Shown piece after piece: positions 6,857 through 14,168 of a DNA stretch of 15,722 nt (positions within the stretch are counted from its first letter, which is position 1; each line of letters starts with the position of its first letter). Position numbers and translations under genes: made by a program. Origin of the DNA: JBCDBH01 sp039184055 (lineage in GTDB: Bacteria > Acidobacteriota > Thermoanaerobaculia > Multivoradales > J023); contig JBCDBH010000114.1 in assembly GCA_039184055.1 (NCBI GenBank), forward strand, positions 1 to 15,722. The letters run 5' to 3'. Under the pieces are notes generated by a model. It was not told the origin of the DNA, searched no databases, and saw only the letters and a list, made by a program, of their open reading frames with translations.

Positions 6857-8145
6857 GGCGGCACCAGATCGACCGTCGGACCGGTGAACTGACCGACGGT
6901 CGGGCTCGCCGGGTCGTCGTCGACGACCAGCGTGCTGGCGGCACCATCGACCTGCAACCGCACCAGGTAGGTACCGGCGAGCACACCGGTCACCGCGATC
7001 GACACCGTGGTGACGGCACCGGTTCGGGCCGGCGCCGGAAACGAATACGACTGCGGCACGGCGGCGCCAGCGGTGGTATTGAGAACGACATCGACACGCT
7101 GACGTTCACCCAATGGCGGCGTGACGGTGACATCGATCGATGCGTCGACCGCGCCACCTCCAGCATCGACGATCCCGCTCGCCGCGACACTGTCGAGCCG
7201 TGGACGCAGCACCATGGGAGCAGGATTCGATTGCGCTCCGCCTCGCTCCTCGGGTGGATCGCCGATCAGATACGGATGGACCACCTGTACCGCCTGTACG
7301 CCGGCGCGGAGCAACACCGGATCGAGCGTCGGTGTATCGAGGAGAAAGCGGATCGACGTATCGCTGACATCCGCGGGATCAGGTTCGAGATCTTGCCCGG
7401 TGACCCGAACGACGGTCTTGCGACTGTCGAGCAATCGTTGCCCACGGATTTCGACTGTCGTCCCGACCTCGACCGGAGCCTGGGGATCGTCGGCATCGGT
7501 CACCGTGTCGATGGCTGGCGAGCGCAACGGGAAGACCAGGAACTGCCGGGTACGAACGGGCAAAGCCGGCTGAGGCCGTTCGGCTTCGGCGGTCAGCAGG
7601 ACGACCGACGCCCGATACGCGGTCGACAAGAAATACTGTGTCTGATGGAACAAGCCGGTCCACAGCTTGCTTTGCTCGTCGAGGTTGAGACCGAGCAAGA
7701 CGAGACGGACCTTGGCGATTTGATCGGCCAGGTCGGAACCGGCGAGATAGCTGAAGGTCGGATCGGTGATCGTGTCGAGAATCGCCTGACGATCGATGAT
7801 CGGCTGGGCGTGCAGGGTGCGGGTCACCGAACCGAGCAGCCGGTGGCTTTCCAGTTGCGCGTCGTCGCCGTGAAAGCTGAACAGGTAATGGAGATCGATC
7901 GCCGTCTCGGGTCGTTGCAACAGCGAAGCGTTCGAGCGGCGGGTCGGTAAATCGTTGTTGCGCCAATCCGGATTGGGAGCGATCTGGTACAGGAAAACGT
8001 TGACCCCGACCGTCGGTAGCGAACCTTGGGGACCATCGGGACGGACCGAGGTCACGGTGGCGCCCGAGACATCCTGGCTGACCACGGCCTGCAACGTGCG
8101 TCGCAAGGTGGCGGTGACCGTGGCGATGGCGAGGAAATTGCTCAT
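6853..8145 (-). CDS. DUF4255 / Pvc16-type tail-terminator-like protein with C-terminal Ig-like region
   Basis: A 430-residue protein. Residues ~1-190 match the DUF4255 (Pvc16_N) pattern: MSNFLAIATVTATLRRTLQ, then TVGVNVFLYQIAPNPDWRNNDLPTRR, a LHYLFSFHGDD segment and LESHRLLGSVTRTLH. Afp16/Pvc16 caps the sheath-tube end and fixes its length; I infer the same job here. The rest is beta-rich: ~210-275 resembles an IPT/TIG-type Ig domain (VEVGTTVEIRGQRLLDS...FLLDTP), and ~315-430 looks like a second Ig-like domain (VDVVLNTTAGA, GAVTTVSIAVTGVLAGTYLVRL). Many Pvc16 homologues are shorter, so the extension may decorate the distal end or contact other parts. It overlaps both neighbours by four bases (ATGA), which argues for tight coupling with the disordered protein and the ATPase. 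Confidence 0.88.
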   Translation of the reverse strand: MSNFLAIATVTATLRRTLQAVVSQDVSGATVTSVRPDGPQGSLPTVGVNVFLYQIAPNPDWRNNDLPTRRSNASLLQRPETAIDLHYLFSFHGDDAQLESHRLLGSVTRTLHAQPIIDRQAILDTITDPTFSYLAGSDLADQIAKVRLVLLGLNLDEQSKLWTGLFHQTQYFLSTAYRASVVLLTAEAERPQPALPVRTRQFLVFPLRSPAIDTVTDADDPQAPVEVGTTVEIRGQRLLDSRKTVVRVTGQDLEPDPADVSDTSIRFLLDTPTLDPVLLRAGVQAVQVVHPYLIGDPPEERGGAQSNPAPMVLRPRLDSVAASGIVDAGGGAVDASIDVTVTPPLGERQRVDVVLNTTAGAAVPQSYSFPAPARTGAVTTVSIAVTGVLAGTYLVRLQVDGAASTLVVDDDPASPTVGQFTGPTVDLVPP

Positions 8146-9113
8146 CGGCGGCGCGCGCTCCGAGCCGAAAGGTAGTCACCGAGCGCCAGATTGGGGCCGC
8201 GTGGCGGTCGCGTCCGCTGACGGGGCGCGGGGGCCGACGGTCGTTCGGCGCGCACGTCGACCCGACCGATCTTGATCGTGATGGTCGGCTCGACCACCTT
8301 GGCGACGTCTGCTCGCCGTGATGGCATCGCGGTCGCCGTAGGAATCGAAGGCTCGAGACTCGACACGTCGGCTGGCGAGTCGATGGGCTCGGGCACCATT
8401 CGGGCACGAGCCGATGACGGCTCATCCGTCCCAGACGTCTCGAGTTCGGACGTCGAGGCGCTGTCGAACCGAGGATCGGCACGCCGTGGACGAACGCGAG
8501 CGAGCTCGGGGCGCGGATCGACCGGCGTCACGTCTCGTCTTTTCGGCGCGCTCGTACCTGGTCGCGATGCGGGCACGGGTGACGACCGATCCGCAGACAA
8601 CACCTCGGTCGCACCATCTTCAGCCCGGATGTCGGTACCGATCACCGCACGCGTGGTGATCGGTACGGTTGCCGATGAGGCAACTCTGGGAGTCGGCGAG
8701 AGCGGACGACTCTCGGCAGGTGACACGAAATCGCGTCGTGCCTGTTGGCGTCTGGCGGCAGCCTCGAGATCCGAGACGCGCGTTTGCAGATCGTCGCCGT
8801 GAGCCCGTGGGTCGCCCTGAGTTTCGACACGATCGCTCGGGGCGGTGGCGGGCCGTGACGTCGCGTCCGACGGGACGACAAGTCGCTCCGACGGGGCGGC
8901 ACGTTGCTCGGCGACCCGCGAGGCGAGCGTCGCGTCGGACGGCTGCCCGTCGGGCGTGGCTTCGTGCGTCGCCGCTGTCTCGTCCGGCGACAGCTCGATC
9001 GACGCGGTCAAACGTGACGGCAGGTCGCGCTCGAAACGCGCATGTCGGCGGGGTGTGGCGACTGGCATCTCGTTGCGTGCTCGAGTCGCCAGGCGGCTGA
9101 GAAAATCAGTCAC
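8142..9113 (-). CDS. Long disordered eCIS protein with conserved N- and C-terminal motifs
   Basis: A 323-residue protein, mostly low-complexity (rich in S, T, P, R, D, A and E), predicted to be disordered between about residues 30 and 275. The ends look conserved: an N-terminal FLSRLATRARNEMPVATPRR followed by FERDLP, and a C-terminal TITIKIGRVDVRAERPSAP that ends GPNLALGDYLSARSARRR. I recall the same two end motifs ('L..LA.ra......pr..srFEp' and 'I.IGRIeVRa...l.LddYL') in short unassigned proteins of other eCIS clusters, so it is probably a tether or adaptor; the role is unknown. The GTG at 9113 overlaps the previous gene by eight bases. A longer open frame upstream lies within that gene, does not resemble the family, and is rejected. 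The segment LQTRVSDLEAAARRQQARR may form a short coiled coil. Confidence 0.82.
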   Translation of the reverse strand: MTDFLSRLATRARNEMPVATPRRHARFERDLPSRLTASIELSPDETAATHEATPDGQPSDATLASRVAEQRAAPSERLVVPSDATSRPATAPSDRVETQGDPRAHGDDLQTRVSDLEAAARRQQARRDFVSPAESRPLSPTPRVASSATVPITTRAVIGTDIRAEDGATEVLSADRSSPVPASRPGTSAPKRRDVTPVDPRPELARVRPRRADPRFDSASTSELETSGTDEPSSARARMVPEPIDSPADVSSLEPSIPTATAMPSRRADVAKVVEPTITIKIGRVDVRAERPSAPAPRQRTRPPRGPNLALGDYLSARSARRR

Positions 9114-9861
9114 GGGCGAGCATCTCCAAGTACACCCGTCGACGTGGCGCCGACAGCGCCAGGATGTCGACCTCGCGCCAGCCATAACCGCGTGCCAGCG
9201 TATGAACCTCCCGCAACAGGTGCCGTGCCGTGACCATGAGTCGATAGCTGAAGCACTCGATGACGTCGCAAAGAGCCTGCCAGGAATGCTCACAGGCCTC
9301 GCACGCCAAATCGAAGATCAGCTCCGCGCCCGGGTCGGCGCTCGTCAGGCTGGTCGCGAGGCGACCCTGCGTGGTCTCGTCGAGCTCGGTCGCGACGATC
9401 TCTTCACCATCCCGATGCGCCTCGACCACCACGCGTTCGAGAAGCAAGGATCGCGCCGATGCGTGGTCCGGTGCTTCCGCCGCCGCCATCACGTCGAAGC
9501 TCGAAGGCAAACGAAAACACACCGTCACCTCGTCGACCGCCAGCTCGTGAACGGCGTCGGGAAACGAAGCGTCACCCGTTCGTTCGGGTATGCGGGCAAG
9601 CAGGTCGTCCGCGGTCACTTCGAGCTCGAGGCCTTCACCACAGCACGGACAACTCACGAAGAGATCGAGCTCGGGACCAAAGGTACGACGATAGAGCTCG
9701 AGCAACAGGCCATCGCGATAGCCGAGTGGATACGCGCCCAGTGACTCCGACGGAATCTCCGGCCATGCGCGACCGAGGATCGCGAGAGCACGCTCCGTCG
9801 GCCCCGCGGTGACGGTCGTCTCCCAAAGCTCGATGACGTCGCGAGCGGACAGGGCACGCAC
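9106..9861 (-). CDS. T4_baseplate-like zinc-ribbon protein (baseplate assembly)
   Basis: A 251-residue protein resembling the eCIS proteins annotated as 'T4 family baseplate hub assembly chaperone'. Features: an N-terminal helical part (LSARDVIELWE, ERALAILGRAWP), a first cysteine knuckle at 71-74 (CPCC followed by GEGLELEV), VCFRLPSSFDVMAAA at ~114-128, and a second knuckle at 187-190 (CEACEHSW). The CxxC pairs 110 residues apart would make one zinc ribbon, as seen in phage proteins of this type. The C-terminus has VDILALSAPRRRVYLEML, a pattern ('ei..l...rR..Yl.ml') that recurs in eCIS and phage homologues. The GTG start follows GGAGGT at four bases and lies 11 bases after the tube gene. Whether it is a chaperone or a structural part cannot be told here. 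Confidence 0.8.
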   Translation of the reverse strand: MRALSARDVIELWETTVTAGPTERALAILGRAWPEIPSESLGAYPLGYRDGLLLELYRRTFGPELDLFVSCPCCGEGLELEVTADDLLARIPERTGDASFPDAVHELAVDEVTVCFRLPSSFDVMAAAEAPDHASARSLLLERVVVEAHRDGEEIVATELDETTQGRLATSLTSADPGAELIFDLACEACEHSWQALCDVIECFSYRLMVTARHLLREVHTLARGYGWREVDILALSAPRRRVYLEMLARD

Positions 9862-9872
9862 GTCGACCTCCG

Positions 9873-10382
9873 TCAGAGACTCGGTTCAGTCGGCTCGGTG
9901 ACGCTGGTGTCGCGCTCCCACCCTTCGTGAGCAAGGGTCAGCATCTGGATGGCGACGGCATTGTCGCTAGCGTCGAGATCGGGCAGCGCCTGAAACTCCG
10001 TCGGCCAGCAGCGGTAGACGTTGTAGGCGATCGCCAGCTGGCCGGCTTCGTTGTAGAGCTCGATGGTGATGTCCTTGCGAAAGTCCGCCAACGACACCTC
10101 GGCACCGAGACTGGCTTGCGAGTTCCACACCTTGGTGGCCCAATTCTCGAACTCGGGATCGTGGGTGACCCCACGCTCCAGCGTGATGTTCTCCCAGGAC
10201 GTCTGTCCCGGTGACATCCGGGTCGAGCTGGGATCACCACCTTCACGATGCTCGACGACCTCGGTGGTACGACTGAGCGCGCCGACCTGGGAAATACCGG
10301 CGACATAACGGCCATCCCATTTGACGCGAAATTTGAAGTTCTTGTAGGGATCAAAGCGCTGCGTATTGACGCTGAATTGCAC
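9873..10382 (-). CDS. Inner tube protein (T4 gp19-like, Afp1/Afp5-type)
   Basis: A 169-residue tube subunit; hexamers of such proteins stack to form the rigid inner tube that the sheath drives out. The sequence has the standard family run: DPYKNFKFRVKWDGRYVAGISQVG, then TTEVVEHREGGDPSSTRMSPG, WENITLERGVTHDPEFENWA, and the C-terminal LADFRKDITIELYNEAG with YNVYRCWPTEFQALPDLDAS. Length is normal. The start is GTG at 10382, preceded by AGAGGTGA, 13 bases after the sheath stop. This is the only clear gp19-like tube gene in the window, while Afp and PVC encode two or three; a second could lie beyond the left end, or this subunit alone may suffice. Confidence 0.95.
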   Translation of the reverse strand: MQFSVNTQRFDPYKNFKFRVKWDGRYVAGISQVGALSRTTEVVEHREGGDPSSTRMSPGQTSWENITLERGVTHDPEFENWATKVWNSQASLGAEVSLADFRKDITIELYNEAGQLAIAYNVYRCWPTEFQALPDLDASDNAVAIQMLTLAHEGWERDTSVTEPTEPSL

Positions 10383-10395
10383 GACTCACCTCTCT

Positions 10396-11985
10396 TCAAG
10401 TCTCGATCTGACCGGCCAGCTGCTGGATCTGGATGATCACGAACTCGGCGGGTTTCAAAGGCGCGAAACCGACCAGAATGTTGACCCGACCGAGATCGAT
10501 GTCGTTCTGGGTGGTGGTCTCGCTGTCGACCTTCACCAAATAGGCATCTCGAGGTGTCGAGCCTTGAAAGGCACCCTGGCGAAAGAGGTTCTGCATGAAG
10601 GCACCGATGTTGAGACGCAGCTGCGCCCACAAAGGCTCGTCGTTGGGTTCGAAGACCGCGAATTGCGTGCCTCGGTAGAGGCTTTCTTCGATGAACAATG
10701 CGATCCGTCGCACCGGTACGTACTTCCACTCGGAGGTGAGACGATCGTCACCTTGCCGCGTGCGCGCCCCCCAGATCACCGGCCCCACCGCGGGACGGGT
10801 CCGCAATGCGTTGATCCCGAGCGGGTTGAGCTCGCCGTTCTCGGGATCGGTCATGGGCACCGATAGTTGATTGGTGCCGTTGATCGTCGTCTCGAGACCC
10901 GCCGGTGCCTTCCATACCCCACGAGTGCTGTCGGTACGAGCGTAGATCCCGGCGATCGCGCCACACGGCGCGAAGTCCTCGAGCTGATTGTCACGCAGAA
11001 AATTCGGCTTGCGTAAACGCGGAAAATAGAGCGCGGCGTTCTTGCTCGTCGTACCGATATCCGTACCGAGGCCGGATTTGGCCTGTTCTTTGTCGGTCCA
11101 CGAGGTGGGTGGGTCGATGATGAACATCGCCCGGCGTTGTTCGCAATAGGCCACCGCGGGTGGGATCACGCCGGCGGCGCCGTAGTCGATATTGCCGTCG
11201 TTCCTATAGGGCGGAATACAAAGGATATTGAACAGATCGGCGTCTTCGAGGGCATAGAGACCGGTCTTCGCGGATTCCGAGCCGATGACATCGGTGGCGC
11301 TCAGCTCCCCACCGTCATTACCCTGATCACCGGCATCGACTCCGTTCGACAGAGGCGGCGTCGGTTGGTCCGCGTCATCGGCCCAGATGTCCTCACCCGC
11401 GGCGGGCGTACCGTGCGCGACAACGGCCGATGGCAAAGGCGACACGGCGCGAACGAATTGCGACGAATTCTCGAGCACGCGGTCGACACGGCGGGCGCTC
11501 TCGACAAAGGTGACGTTGGCAAACGTTTCGATGACTCCCGTTGCGCCGTTGCGGACGGTCAGATTGAACAGGTCGGCCGTCGCGACCCCGAGCCCAGCCG
11601 CGGCGCTATCGAGTACGTCCTGATCGATACGCGCCCGCAAGGTGTTCGCCCATGCGCCCGGCGAGGCCGCGTCGAGAATGAGTGAGTTGGCGTCGATCTG
11701 TGCCGTGGCCGTGCCGGACGACGGCAGCACACGGACGATGATGGCCTGACTGCCACCGTTGAGATAGAAGTCCTGAATCGCGAAACCCAACGAGCTTTCC
11801 ACCCAGATACCACCGAAGATTCGCTCGAAATCAGCGAAGCTGTTGATGGTGACGGGAGTGTCGACCGGTCCCGACAAGGCACGACCCAAGAATGCGGTGA
11901 TCGAGGTCGCCACGCCGGTGATCGTTCGGACTCCGCTCGGAATCTCTTCGATATAGACGCCCGGGTACGTGGGATTGACAGGCAT
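10396..11985 (-). CDS. Contractile tail sheath protein (Afp2/3/4-type)
   Basis: A 529-residue sheath subunit, first gene of the operon. It starts MPVNPTYPGVYIEEIPSGVR, the signature opening of eCIS and phage sheath proteins, followed by ITAFLGRALSGPVDTPVTI and SFADFERIFGGIW. The C-terminal domain also fits: WKYVPVRRIALFIEESLYRG, FEPNDEPLWAQLRLNIGAFM, and the ending KPAEFVIIQIQQLAGQ typical of the handshake strand. The start at 11985 follows AGGAGGAGAGG. An open frame continues 23 codons upstream to a GTG, but those residues do not resemble sheath proteins, so I exclude them. Only one sheath gene is visible, whereas Afp and PVC have three. It likely carries the highest translation demand of the cluster, consistent with its first position and strong ribosome-binding site. 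Confidence 0.96.
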   Translation of the reverse strand: MPVNPTYPGVYIEEIPSGVRTITGVATSITAFLGRALSGPVDTPVTINSFADFERIFGGIWVESSLGFAIQDFYLNGGSQAIIVRVLPSSGTATAQIDANSLILDAASPGAWANTLRARIDQDVLDSAAAGLGVATADLFNLTVRNGATGVIETFANVTFVESARRVDRVLENSSQFVRAVSPLPSAVVAHGTPAAGEDIWADDADQPTPPLSNGVDAGDQGNDGGELSATDVIGSESAKTGLYALEDADLFNILCIPPYRNDGNIDYGAAGVIPPAVAYCEQRRAMFIIDPPTSWTDKEQAKSGLGTDIGTTSKNAALYFPRLRKPNFLRDNQLEDFAPCGAIAGIYARTDSTRGVWKAPAGLETTINGTNQLSVPMTDPENGELNPLGINALRTRPAVGPVIWGARTRQGDDRLTSEWKYVPVRRIALFIEESLYRGTQFAVFEPNDEPLWAQLRLNIGAFMQNLFRQGAFQGSTPRDAYLVKVDSETTTQNDIDLGRVNILVGFAPLKPAEFVIIQIQQLAGQIET

Positions 11986-11986
11986 C

Positions 11987-11997
11987 CTCTCCTCCTC
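11987..11997 (-). promoter_or_regulatory. Strong Shine-Dalgarno of the sheath gene
   Basis: The minus strand reads AAGAGGAGGAGAGG directly before the ATG at 11985. The purine-rich run offers several overlapping anti-SD pairings and decides the start of the sheath gene against the in-frame upstream extension. Confidence 0.75.
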
Positions 11998-11999
11998 TT

Positions 12000-12050
12000 G
12001 GTAAGAACAAACCTCCGAGTTTGCACAACTCACCCTTACCGAGCGGAGAG
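12000..12050 (-). promoter_or_regulatory. Nested stem-loop in the leader of the sheath operon
   Basis: An outer six-base stem pairs GGTAAG (12045-12050 on the minus strand) with CTTACC (12000-12005). Inside it CAAAC (12019-12023) pairs with GTTTG (12008-12012) around a TCGGAG loop. The structure ends just upstream of the sheath ribosome-binding site, and the loop carries GGAGG, which could act as a competing SD. The pairings are seen in the sequence; a regulatory role is only inferred, and stems this short arise by chance. Confidence 0.3.
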
Positions 12051-12130
12051 GCACAGCGAAGGATTACTCTACAAACCGAGCGCGGACAGGGTTTTGCCCA
12101 CGCATATGGCTATCTTCGAACGCTTTCCAG

Positions 12131-12159
12131 AGATTAGCACCAAGAAATCCCGTTTACAA
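12131..12159 (-). promoter_or_regulatory. Possible sigma70-type promoter of the eCIS operon
   Basis: Minus strand TTGTAA (12154-12159) and TAATCT (12131-12136) are separated by 17 bases, a correct spacing, about 146 bases before the sheath start. The -35 matches four of six consensus bases but the -10 only three of six, so this is a weak candidate chosen mainly for spacing and position in the AT-richer gap. Confidence 0.22.
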
Positions 12160-12273
12160 GCCTATTTGGCAGCCTGATTGCCCAATACGAAGCAGGATTT
12201 TCCTCACAGCCATTCCTCGCTTAATCAAGATCGATACACGAATTCCAATCAGCCCAGCCACGAAAATCAATCA

Positions 12274-12297
12274 CACTGCACAAGAAGATGTGCGGTG
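12274..12297 (-). terminator. Possible weak terminator after the amidohydrolase gene
   Basis: On the minus strand CACCGCACA and TGTGCAGTG can pair with one mismatch around a TCTTCT loop, about 100 bases after the amidohydrolase stop. The T-rich part (TGATTGATTTT) begins only a few bases later and is interrupted, so it is not a textbook rho-independent terminator. Confidence 0.3.
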
Positions 12298-12399
12298 CAA
12301 CCGAGAAAAAATTTATCGAAGCTTTGCGGTCGAGATGAAAACCAGCTCACGAGGTTGTCGACCGATCAGGACACGCATCTCGCGTCTTCCGCGATCCGC

Positions 12400-14097
12400 T
12401 CACTCGGTCGACCAGCCCACCCAGCCCGGTCCTCGTACGACCCGTCCCGGCGTCGCGCCAGTGTGCTCGCCGTCTCGCAACACCTGTTCGCCGTTGACAA
12501 AGACGTGCACCACACCGGTCGCAAGCTGGTGCGGTTCTTCGAAGGTGGCGTGATCCTGGATGGTAGCCGGATCGAAGACGACGACATCGGCGAAGAAGCC
12601 GGTCTGGAGACGGCCGCGATCACGCAACTTCAAGTTGCTCGCGGGCCACGCGGTGAGTCGACGAATCGCTTCTTCGAGGGGAATGACGCCCCGATCGCGC
12701 ACATAGTGACCGAGCAGTCGCGCCACGTTGCCATAGGCGCGCGGATGGGGGTTGTAGTCGAGAAACACACCCTCGGGCGCGAGCGTTTCGCCATCCGAGC
12801 CAAAGCTCATGTACGGCAGGGCGATCTGGCGCTCGACGTTCTCCTCGGACATCAAGAAGAACACCGTATCGACCCGCGAATCGTCTTCGATCACCAGATC
12901 GATGATCGCCTCTTCCGGGCTCACGCCGCGCTCGGCGGCAACCTCCCCGACCGTCTTGCCGATCAGGTGGGTGAGATCTTCATTGCGAAAACCCGCCAGC
13001 AGAATGTCGTCCGCCGAGGCTACGGCGACGTTGAAATTCTCCCAATCTTCGCCAGGACGACGCATCTCATCGATCACCCGCGCGCGAATCGCCGGATCGC
13101 GCAATCGCGCGACCCACGAGTCGTGGCCACCTTCTTGGACCCACGGTGGCATCGTGGCGTTGAGACCGGTGGCGCCCGCCGTGTAGAGATACATATCTGT
13201 CGTGATGGCGAGCCCTTCGGCACGTGCTGCTTCGATCCGCTCGACTACCTCGTCGAGCTTGTGCCAATTGCCTTGACCAGCGGCCTTGAGATGGTAGACC
13301 TCGGCGGCGACATTCGCGTCCCGAGCGATGGTGATCAGCTCGTCGAGCGCCTCGAGCAGACGATCGCCCTCACTGCGAAGGTGCGAGATGTACATCCCGC
13401 CGTACTCGCCCGCCACCGCCGACAATGCGGTGAGCTCAGCGGTATCGGCGAACGCGGCCGGCGCATAGATCAGCGACGAGCCGACCCCCATCGCGCCCTC
13501 CTCCATCGCCGTCCGCACCAATTCACGCATACGCGCCAGCTCGTCAGGAGTCGGCGCCCGATTGTCGTAGCCGAGCTCGTGAATCCGCACCGTGGTGGCG
13601 CCGACGAAGGAGGCGATATTGGGTGACACCCCCTGGCTCTCGAGATGCTCGAGTGCCTCACCGAGGGTCGTCCACGGGAGGTCGTAGGTGGCCCGATCCT
13701 GGCGGCTCAGCGCCTCGGCCCGCATCGACTCGTTCAGCGGCCCCAACGACCAGCCCTCGCCCATGACCTCGAGCGTCACCCCCTGCACGATGTCCGACAG
13801 TCCACGTCCATCGATGAACAAACTCTCGGTCGCCCAGCTCAACATGTTGATGAAGCCAGGCGCCACCGCGAGCCCGCTGACATCGATCTCCCTGGCGCCC
13901 GACGCCGCGTCGAGATCACCGATCGCGACGATTCGATCGCCGGCGATCGCCACATCGACCATCCGAGGCGGAAACCCACTGCCGTCGTAGACCGTGCCAC
14001 CCCGAAGGATCAGGTCGTAGGTCGGCTCCTCAGTGGCACAACCCATCAAGGCTAGCAGCACGATCAACATCCAGACATCACGCGATGCGAGGCTCAC
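12400..14097 (-). CDS. Lipoprotein amidohydrolase, D-aminoacylase-like, lacking the HxH motif
   Basis: A 565-residue protein. The first 20 residues are a lipoprotein signal (hydrophobic LIVLLALMGC, lipobox Cys20), placing it on a membrane facing the periplasm or outside. The mature part is an N-acyl-D-amino-acid deacylase-type amidohydrolase: LILRGGTVYDGSG (29-41), LAVAPGFI (76-83), YISHLRSEG (236-244; His239), YHLKAAG (268-274; His269), FGSDGETLAPEG (432-443; Asp435), and HPRAYGN...LGHYVRDRG (451-470). The usual HTHxD after GFI is replaced by NMLSWA (84-89), and the Cys region of D-aminoacylases reads GVTLEVMGEGW, so metal binding must differ. Substrate is unknown; an N-acyl-D-amino acid or a cyclic amide/peptide is plausible. 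The GTG start follows AAGGAGG at six bases. Gap to the protease: 71 bases. Confidence 0.87.
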   Translation of the reverse strand: MSLASRDVWMLIVLLALMGCATEEPTYDLILRGGTVYDGSGFPPRMVDVAIAGDRIVAIGDLDAASGAREIDVSGLAVAPGFINMLSWATESLFIDGRGLSDIVQGVTLEVMGEGWSLGPLNESMRAEALSRQDRATYDLPWTTLGEALEHLESQGVSPNIASFVGATTVRIHELGYDNRAPTPDELARMRELVRTAMEEGAMGVGSSLIYAPAAFADTAELTALSAVAGEYGGMYISHLRSEGDRLLEALDELITIARDANVAAEVYHLKAAGQGNWHKLDEVVERIEAARAEGLAITTDMYLYTAGATGLNATMPPWVQEGGHDSWVARLRDPAIRARVIDEMRRPGEDWENFNVAVASADDILLAGFRNEDLTHLIGKTVGEVAAERGVSPEEAIIDLVIEDDSRVDTVFFLMSEENVERQIALPYMSFGSDGETLAPEGVFLDYNPHPRAYGNVARLLGHYVRDRGVIPLEEAIRRLTAWPASNLKLRDRGRLQTGFFADVVVFDPATIQDHATFEEPHQLATGVVHVFVNGEQVLRDGEHTGATPGRVVRGPGWVGWSTE

Positions 14098-14131
14098 GAC
14101 TGGCCTCCTTCGAGAGGGATTCGATCAGGAA

Positions 14132-14154
14132 CGGGTCCTTGGCTCCCGGACCCG
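14132..14154 (-). terminator. Hairpin between protease and amidohydrolase genes
   Basis: A perfect seven-base stem, CGGGTCC paired with GGACCCG, with a nine-base loop lies in the 71-base gap. Only TTCCT follows it on the minus strand, so it could be a weak terminator or attenuator, or simply a processing hairpin. It sits shortly before the AAGGAGG of the amidohydrolase. Confidence 0.3.
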
Positions 14155-14168
14155 ATCCCGATCGGCGA

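Larger units (their letters stand above)
11986..12399 (-). other. Non-coding stretch: operon promoter/leader region of the eCIS
   Basis: About 410 bases with visibly lower GC content than the flanks and no credible gene on either strand. From right to left it follows the amidohydrolase stop, contains the tract AAATTTTTT (minus strand, near 12307-12315), a possible weak terminator hairpin at 12274-12297, a possible promoter near 12131-12159 and a structured leader at 12000-12050 before the sheath ribosome-binding site. It is the only sizeable gap in the window and so the most likely place for control of the whole injection-system operon. A plus-strand open frame running from 12178 into the amidohydrolase is an antisense shadow. 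Confidence 0.7.

Noticed and set aside
8142..9293. Longer version of the disordered protein starting upstream at 9293
   Set aside because: The extra 60 residues (rich in W, C and R) overlap the zinc-ribbon gene out of frame and look like frame-shadow sequence. The GTG at 9113 gives a start with the recalled family motif.
1..11985. Type VI secretion system or prophage
   Set aside because: There is no TssB/TssC pair, no TssJLM membrane complex, no ClpV, and no phage head or lysis genes. DUF4255, the Pvc15-type ATPase and the CIS_tube protein point to an eCIS.
10396..12054. Sheath protein extended 23 residues upstream
   Set aside because: The extension does not resemble sheath N-termini, and AGGAGGAGAGG directly precedes the ATG at 11985.
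12178..13626. Plus-strand open frame of 482 codons starting in the intergenic gap
   Set aside because: It runs antisense through the amidohydrolase, whose motifs are unmistakable on the minus strand; the gap part has no coding character.
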